DNA of 10,475 nt from an uncultured Treponema sp. Its GTDB lineage: Bacteria > Spirochaetota > Spirochaetia > Treponematales > Treponemataceae. Both the position numbers and the translations under genes were made by a program. Of this stretch, positions 6,924-10,475 are shown piece by piece. The DNA is taken from the NCBI RefSeq assembly GCF_938029485.1, contig NZ_CALHGC010000274.1, forward strand, positions 1 to 10,475. The letters run 5' to 3'. The first letter of the stretch is position 1; the number at the start of each line of letters is the position of its first letter. Below the pieces are notes generated by a model. It did no database searches, was not told where the DNA came from, and was given only the letters and a program-made list of their open reading frames with translations.

Positions 6924-7619
6924 TTATACTTTAAGCGTCCGTAGATAGTCTTTTATTTCAGCGGGAATCCGATAGCTTTCTACCGCTTTTTGAATGGTTT
7001 TGTTGTGGGTAAAGGGCGCAAGCGTTTGCTTTTTGATATAGGGGATCGCGGCGTCATACTGTTTAATCAGCGCAAAGCTGAAATACCACGCAATCATCAT
7101 GTTGATGTAATACTCTTCCGATTTTACAGCGGAGACAAGCTCAAGCATTTCCGGTTTAAAGCGTTCGTCAAGGTAATTGGACAGCAATAATCCGATTGCA
7201 TAACGGACGGTATAGGTATGAGAGGATTGAATCCATGTCAAAATTTTTTGATATACCGTATCGGGATATTTTTTGAAAATCGAAGGTGAAAACGAATCGC
7301 AGGTTGCCCAGTTATCGATAAACGGTAAAAACCGTTCCGTTTCATCCATTGCCTCATTAAAATCTTTGATGTTTTCGATAAGGAATGCGTGCAGGTTGTT
7401 TTCTTCAAAATACCGGTGCGGAAGGTCGTGCATAAAGGCGGCGGTCTGTTCCGGTTCCGTCTTAAAAAGCTCTTTGGCAAATTTTCTTAAAAGCGGCGTC
7501 CGTATGCCGATCATGAGCTTCGGGTCTACAGATGGAATAAGCTTTGAGTTAAAATCCTTGTATTGCACATCCTGCATCGATAAGAGCCTGCGTTGAATTG
7601 CTGTCTGCACGCTTTGCAT
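6924..7619 (-). CDS. AlkD-like DNA alkylation repair protein
   Basis: 231 residues from ATG 7619, the usual length of the AlkD-like HEAT-repeat DNA glycosylase family, which removes N3- or N7-alkylated purines without flipping the base. All-helical repeats run through the protein. Counted from this ATG, W104 and D108 (NWATCD) match the Trp and catalytic Asp of Bacillus AlkD, R139 (VRYAIGLLLS) matches its conserved Arg, and W178 (MIAWYFSFAL) the second Trp; the Arg three residues after that Trp in AlkD is Ser here. A GTG at 7628 is an alternative start; a weak AGGGA lies 3 bases before GTG or 12 before ATG, so the start is uncertain by three codons. It is last in the TPR-TraB-AlkD run, 33 bases after the TraB stop, and converges on the ARMT1-like gene. 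Glycosylase activity is inferred. Confidence 0.88.
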   Translation of the reverse strand: MQSVQTAIQRRLLSMQDVQYKDFNSKLIPSVDPKLMIGIRTPLLRKFAKELFKTEPEQTAAFMHDLPHRYFEENNLHAFLIENIKDFNEAMDETERFLPFIDNWATCDSFSPSIFKKYPDTVYQKILTWIQSSHTYTVRYAIGLLLSNYLDERFKPEMLELVSAVKSEEYYINMMIAWYFSFALIKQYDAAIPYIKKQTLAPFTHNKTIQKAVESYRIPAEIKDYLRTLKV

Positions 7620-7652
7620 CGTTCCCACTGTTCCCTTCGGTCTTACGTTTTC

Positions 7653-8828
7653 TTACAGCAAGCCGCTGACCAGCGCAGGTACTGCGATAAAGTTTCCGAT
7701 TGCACCGCCGAGGCTGGACAAAAAGAAGATCAGCAGGATGTGCGCTATTTTATTTTTATACCAGCCTTTGATGCTCGTTACGTCGGTGGTCAGATGTTCC
7801 ATATCGGCGACCTGCGGTTTCCGTACCCATGCTTGAACAATACCGGTAAACAAACCGACGCCGATAAACGGATTCAGCGTTGCGAGCGGGGCGCCTAAAA
7901 AGCCGGTGATGATGCTTAACGGGTGACCAAGCGCAAGCAGTGTTCCGAGTGCGGCGAGACTTCCATTCCAGAGCAGCCAGCGAACCAATAAGGCGCTTGA
8001 CACCGCAACGCCGCCTTTCACAAAGCCTGCAGCGATGAGTAGTACAATCAGCGCCGGGAATATCCAACCGGATATTTTTGACAAACCGCTTTTAGGCGGC
8101 ACATCTGCAATATCGGTTACATCGTTCGGCGCTGTCCCGCTTTGCAGTTTTTCAAGATAGGCGGCGGTACCTTCAAGGTGGCCTGCTCCCAGAACCGCAA
8201 CGGTTTTCTTTCCTGCCCCATTCCATATCTTTGTCGCCAAATAACGATCGCGCTCGTCGATTAGGGCTTCTTTTACCTGCGGCAAGTATTCCGCCATTTC
8301 CGCCATCATGCTATCCATCTCGCTTTTGTCTTTCAGCGCTTCAATCTCATCCGCGCTCAGTTTTTCGGTAGAAAAGGCGCTGCTCAGCAGCGTTGCCAAA
8401 AGCTTCGACTTCCCCCAGAGATTGTTCTTTGCCCATGCCCGTTTCAGGGTAATGTGAATAGGTCTGTCTACAAGCTCCGTTTTAATAGAAAGTTCTTTTG
8501 CGGCGGTGATGGCTGCCTTCATTTCGTCTCCGGGCTTAACCCCAACATCAGCGCCGATCCTTTTCTGGAAAGCGGCAAGCACTAGATTGGCAAGCAGTAA
8601 AAAGCCTTTTCCGCTTTTGAGTACCTCGATAATATCGAGTTCCTGCCACTGCTTTTCATCGGTAAGCGCCTTATACCGCTGTTCATCCAATTCTACGCAA
8701 ACACAGTCGGGCTGCTCATCGTGAATGCATTGTTCGACATCATCAATACTTTCTTTGGAAATATGAGCTGTTCCAAGCAGGATGATTTCTTTATCATTTA
8801 AGGTAATACGTTTCAACGTTTGATTCAT
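7653..8828 (-). CDS. TraB/GumN (PrgY-type) family membrane protein
   Basis: 391 residues, the usual length for the TraB family. The N-terminal domain carries the family signatures: GTAH with H22, VELDEQR with E46 at 45-51, DERDRYL at 191-197 and GAGHLEG at 214-220. From about residue 255 the protein is very hydrophobic, with some five or six membrane helices. Enterococcal TraB and PrgY reduce the cell's own sex-pheromone activity, and the related eukaryotic TIKI proteins are metalloproteases with a GxxH motif, so a membrane-bound peptidase-like role is possible but unproven. ATG 8828 is chosen because AGGA lies 8 bases upstream at 8837-8840, overlapping the TPR stop codon; an in-frame start at 8873 would lie inside the TPR gene. 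It is the middle gene of the minus-strand run, 10 bases after TPR. Confidence 0.88.
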   Translation of the reverse strand: MNQTLKRITLNDKEIILLGTAHISKESIDDVEQCIHDEQPDCVCVELDEQRYKALTDEKQWQELDIIEVLKSGKGFLLLANLVLAAFQKRIGADVGVKPGDEMKAAITAAKELSIKTELVDRPIHITLKRAWAKNNLWGKSKLLATLLSSAFSTEKLSADEIEALKDKSEMDSMMAEMAEYLPQVKEALIDERDRYLATKIWNGAGKKTVAVLGAGHLEGTAAYLEKLQSGTAPNDVTDIADVPPKSGLSKISGWIFPALIVLLIAAGFVKGGVAVSSALLVRWLLWNGSLAALGTLLALGHPLSIITGFLGAPLATLNPFIGVGLFTGIVQAWVRKPQVADMEHLTTDVTSIKGWYKNKIAHILLIFFLSSLGGAIGNFIAVPALVSGLL

Positions 8829-8838
8829 TGGATCTGTC

Positions 8839-10305
8839 CTATTTTTTTGCCGTGGTATCCGTATTCGCAGCAAACTCGCTTATTGCAAGCCGGTATTCAA
8901 AAAAAGTGGGGCTTGGTGTGGTCTTAATTTCGAGCAGGAACTTTTCGGCAAGATGTCCTTTTCCTGCAAGCCGGTAGAATTCGGCTAAATAAAAGAACTT
9001 GCGTAACCTCTCCGTTTCGTCCTTTTCTTTTGTAATGCGGTTATTAACATCGCTATCGCCTGCAAAGTCGACAAAAAGACGGCAAAGATAGTAATCGGTT
9101 TCGCGTTTTGTGCGGTCTATCGTTTTAAGATATTTTGACATAAAGTCTTTCGCCTCAGCCTTTTTATTCAGTTTATAGCTGCATACCGTTGCGGATAACG
9201 CATAATAGATATTTGTTGGGGCATAACGCAGGGCGTTTACAAAGGCTCGGCGGGCGCCTTCCCAATCTTTCTTTTCAAACAATAAAATACCGAGTCCTTC
9301 ATACGCAAAATAATATTGAGGATACAGTTCCGTTACCTTTTTGTAATGCTTTATCGCATCTTCTTTGTTGCCGAGATCATCATTCAATCCTGCAAGATAA
9401 ATATGAACAAAATATGAATCGGGGACAAGTTCGATTGCGCGGTTAAAAGCCGCACGAGCTTCTTCTCTCCTGCCTATTTGCAGATTATAAGAGCCGAGAT
9501 CCGTCCAATGCGGAGCGGCATCGGGTTCCAAGTCGATCGCTTTTTGTATATCCGCGATAGCTTCAGCCATGCGGTTTGTTTCCGATTTTATCCGCGCCAA
9601 TTCGGCGATGGCGAGGCTGTTTTTCGGCTGATAGTTCAACGCTGCGCGGTAGCATTTCTCCGCCTCCGGCATCTTGTTATCCAGATAATACACCTTACCG
9701 CACCAAATTAATGCCTGAATGTCATCGGGATGTTTTTTTAAAATTTTGCCGAATGTTTCTCCCGCTTCTTTATAGCTTCCTTGATTGTAAAAATCGATGC
9801 CTTCTTCCAGTAATGCCTGTACATTATCGGGATCGAGTTTTAATATCTTTTTTAAATACGTTTTCCGCATTTTTTTATCGTTTTTTGCTTGAGCAATCAT
9901 TGTCATTGAATACAGAACATTGAGGTCATTGGGATATTGTTTTTCCAATGCTTTTGCCGTTGTTTCCGCATCGTTTATCCGTCCGGTTGAAACGAGTACG
10001 GCTGCCTTTAAATTTTGTATGGGAAGAGAATTTCTATCTTCTTCGGATAGAGTGTCAAAAAGGGCGATAGCTTCATCCCATTTTTGCTCGCTTAACAATG
10101 CGCTTAATTGTTGCCCGAATACGATTCGCGGAGAGCTTTCTTCAGTCGGCTTCGCAGCATCGGCATTCGTTGCTTGTTTTTTACTTTCTTGCCGATCCGG
10201 CTGTGTACGAGGTTTTGCTCCCTGTGCGCTTAGACAGGAAAGCGTACTGATTATAAAGTATATACATACGGTCTTTTTTAAAATACTTTTACATAAATTT
10301 TTCAT
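8839..10305 (-). CDS. Exported tetratricopeptide repeat protein
   Basis: 488 residues from ATG 10305, preceded by AGGAG at 10311-10315 (5-base spacer). An in-frame ATG at 10350 lacks this and would put basic residues before the export signal. Residues 1-11 are basic, about 12-23 hydrophobic, then SCLSAQG: either signal peptidase I cleavage near 29 or a loose spirochaete lipobox with C24. A polar linker rich in Lys, Gln and Ala follows (30-58). About ten TPR-type repeats run from about 61 to 398 at roughly 34-residue spacing, the clearest at 162-365 with the usual Gly, Tyr/Ala and Pro positions; another helical pair lies near 435-465. TPR arrays are protein-binding scaffolds; the partner is unknown, and export suggests the periplasm or outer membrane. 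It heads the probable operon with the TraB and AlkD-like genes. Confidence 0.9.
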   Translation of the reverse strand: MKNLCKSILKKTVCIYFIISTLSCLSAQGAKPRTQPDRQESKKQATNADAAKPTEESSPRIVFGQQLSALLSEQKWDEAIALFDTLSEEDRNSLPIQNLKAAVLVSTGRINDAETTAKALEKQYPNDLNVLYSMTMIAQAKNDKKMRKTYLKKILKLDPDNVQALLEEGIDFYNQGSYKEAGETFGKILKKHPDDIQALIWCGKVYYLDNKMPEAEKCYRAALNYQPKNSLAIAELARIKSETNRMAEAIADIQKAIDLEPDAAPHWTDLGSYNLQIGRREEARAAFNRAIELVPDSYFVHIYLAGLNDDLGNKEDAIKHYKKVTELYPQYYFAYEGLGILLFEKKDWEGARRAFVNALRYAPTNIYYALSATVCSYKLNKKAEAKDFMSKYLKTIDRTKRETDYYLCRLFVDFAGDSDVNNRITKEKDETERLRKFFYLAEFYRLAGKGHLAEKFLLEIKTTPSPTFFEYRLAISEFAANTDTTAKK

Positions 10306-10310
10306 GAAAA

Positions 10311-10315
10311 CTCCT
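10311..10315 (-). promoter_or_regulatory. Shine-Dalgarno site that sets the TPR start
   Basis: AGGAG on the minus strand, 5 bases before ATG 10305. It decides in favour of this start over the ATG at 10350. Confidence 0.7.
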
Positions 10316-10345
10316 ACGGGAACGGTGATCGCGCGTGAATCTAAG

Positions 10346-10380
10346 GGCAACCTCTAAGAAATGCAGCTTATAGAGGTGCC
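10346..10380. repeat. Hairpin repeat, CCTCTAA family, in the TPR leader
   Basis: ggc-acctcta (10346-10356) pairs with tagaggt-gcc (10371-10380) with one bulged A. Together with the preceding aatctaagg (10338-10346) it matches the hairpin at 3731 and, more loosely, that at 3623. On the minus strand it lies between the candidate promoter and the TPR ribosome binding site, so it would be part of the 5' leader. Confidence 0.65.
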
Positions 10381-10391
10381 GGTTAAAATAT

Positions 10392-10419
10392 ATTCTATCA
10401 GTCTATCTAAGTTTTTCAA
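10392..10419 (-). promoter_or_regulatory. Candidate promoter for the TPR-TraB-AlkD operon
   Basis: On the minus strand, -35 TTGAAA (10414-10419), 16-base spacer, -10 TAGAAT (10392-10397). An overlapping alternative is GAATAT with an 18-base spacer. The start would be near 10385, giving a leader of about 80 bases that carries the hairpin at 10346-10380. Confidence 0.35.
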
Positions 10420-10446
10420 TCTGGTCTAGCGGTCGCATTGCATCAC

Positions 10447-10475
10447 GTTAAATCTAACCGAATATCTCTTTATAC
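10447..10475. repeat. Possible edge of another hairpin-repeat copy
   Basis: gttaaatctaa at 10447-10457 is identical to 3716-3726, which immediately precedes the hairpin at 3731, and it is followed by a TATCTCTT string. The window ends before a second arm could be seen. Confidence 0.25.

Noticed and set aside
7273..7596. Plus-strand open frame opposite the AlkD-like gene
   Set aside because: It is a shadow of the conserved minus-strand gene, with no start signal or family features.
9920..10357. Long plus-strand open frame opposite the TPR gene
   Set aside because: It is an antisense shadow: the TPR gene has a signal peptide, repeats and a ribosome binding site, while this frame has no recognisable motif.

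Overview
The window most likely comes from a spirochaete, probably a host-associated Treponema. This is inferred from the gene types (a secreted TPR protein, a TraB-type membrane protein and an AlkD-like protein in one cluster), the moderate GC content, and several short hairpin repeats scattered between genes. No rRNA or marker gene fixes the species.

Layout. Positions 1-3582 hold two tandem plus-strand genes for the halves of an ABC transporter of exporter fold, each with a fused membrane domain and ATPase; they resemble the pairs that include YbtP/YbtQ and IrtA/IrtB. They are visibly more A/T-rich than the right half of the window. Positions 3583-4532 are about 950 bases without a convincing intact gene. 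This stretch holds three perfect or near-perfect hairpins, a 240-base nested quasi-palindrome, a 17-base direct repeat, apparent gene debris, and a good promoter for the next gene. Positions 4533-6884 encode the most unusual protein here: a full-length DUF89/ARMT1-like metal-dependent phosphatase domain, then a very basic linker, two membrane helices and an unrecognised C-terminal domain. A ten-A tract lies just before the membrane segments, so slippage there would give a soluble form.

Positions 6924-10305 are three minus-strand genes, read from right to left: a secreted TPR protein, a TraB/GumN-family membrane protein, and an AlkD-like DNA alkylation repair protein. Gaps of 10 and 24-33 bases suggest one operon, with a candidate promoter near 10392-10419. 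The AlkD-like gene converges on the phosphatase gene with only 39 bases between their stop codons. A fourth hairpin, of the same family as those near 3623 and 3731, lies between the TPR promoter and its start codon.

Functional links. The ABC pair forms one heterodimer. The TPR-TraB-AlkD genes are probably co-transcribed, but the sequence shows no common pathway for them. The ARMT1-like gene has its own promoter and appears to stand alone.
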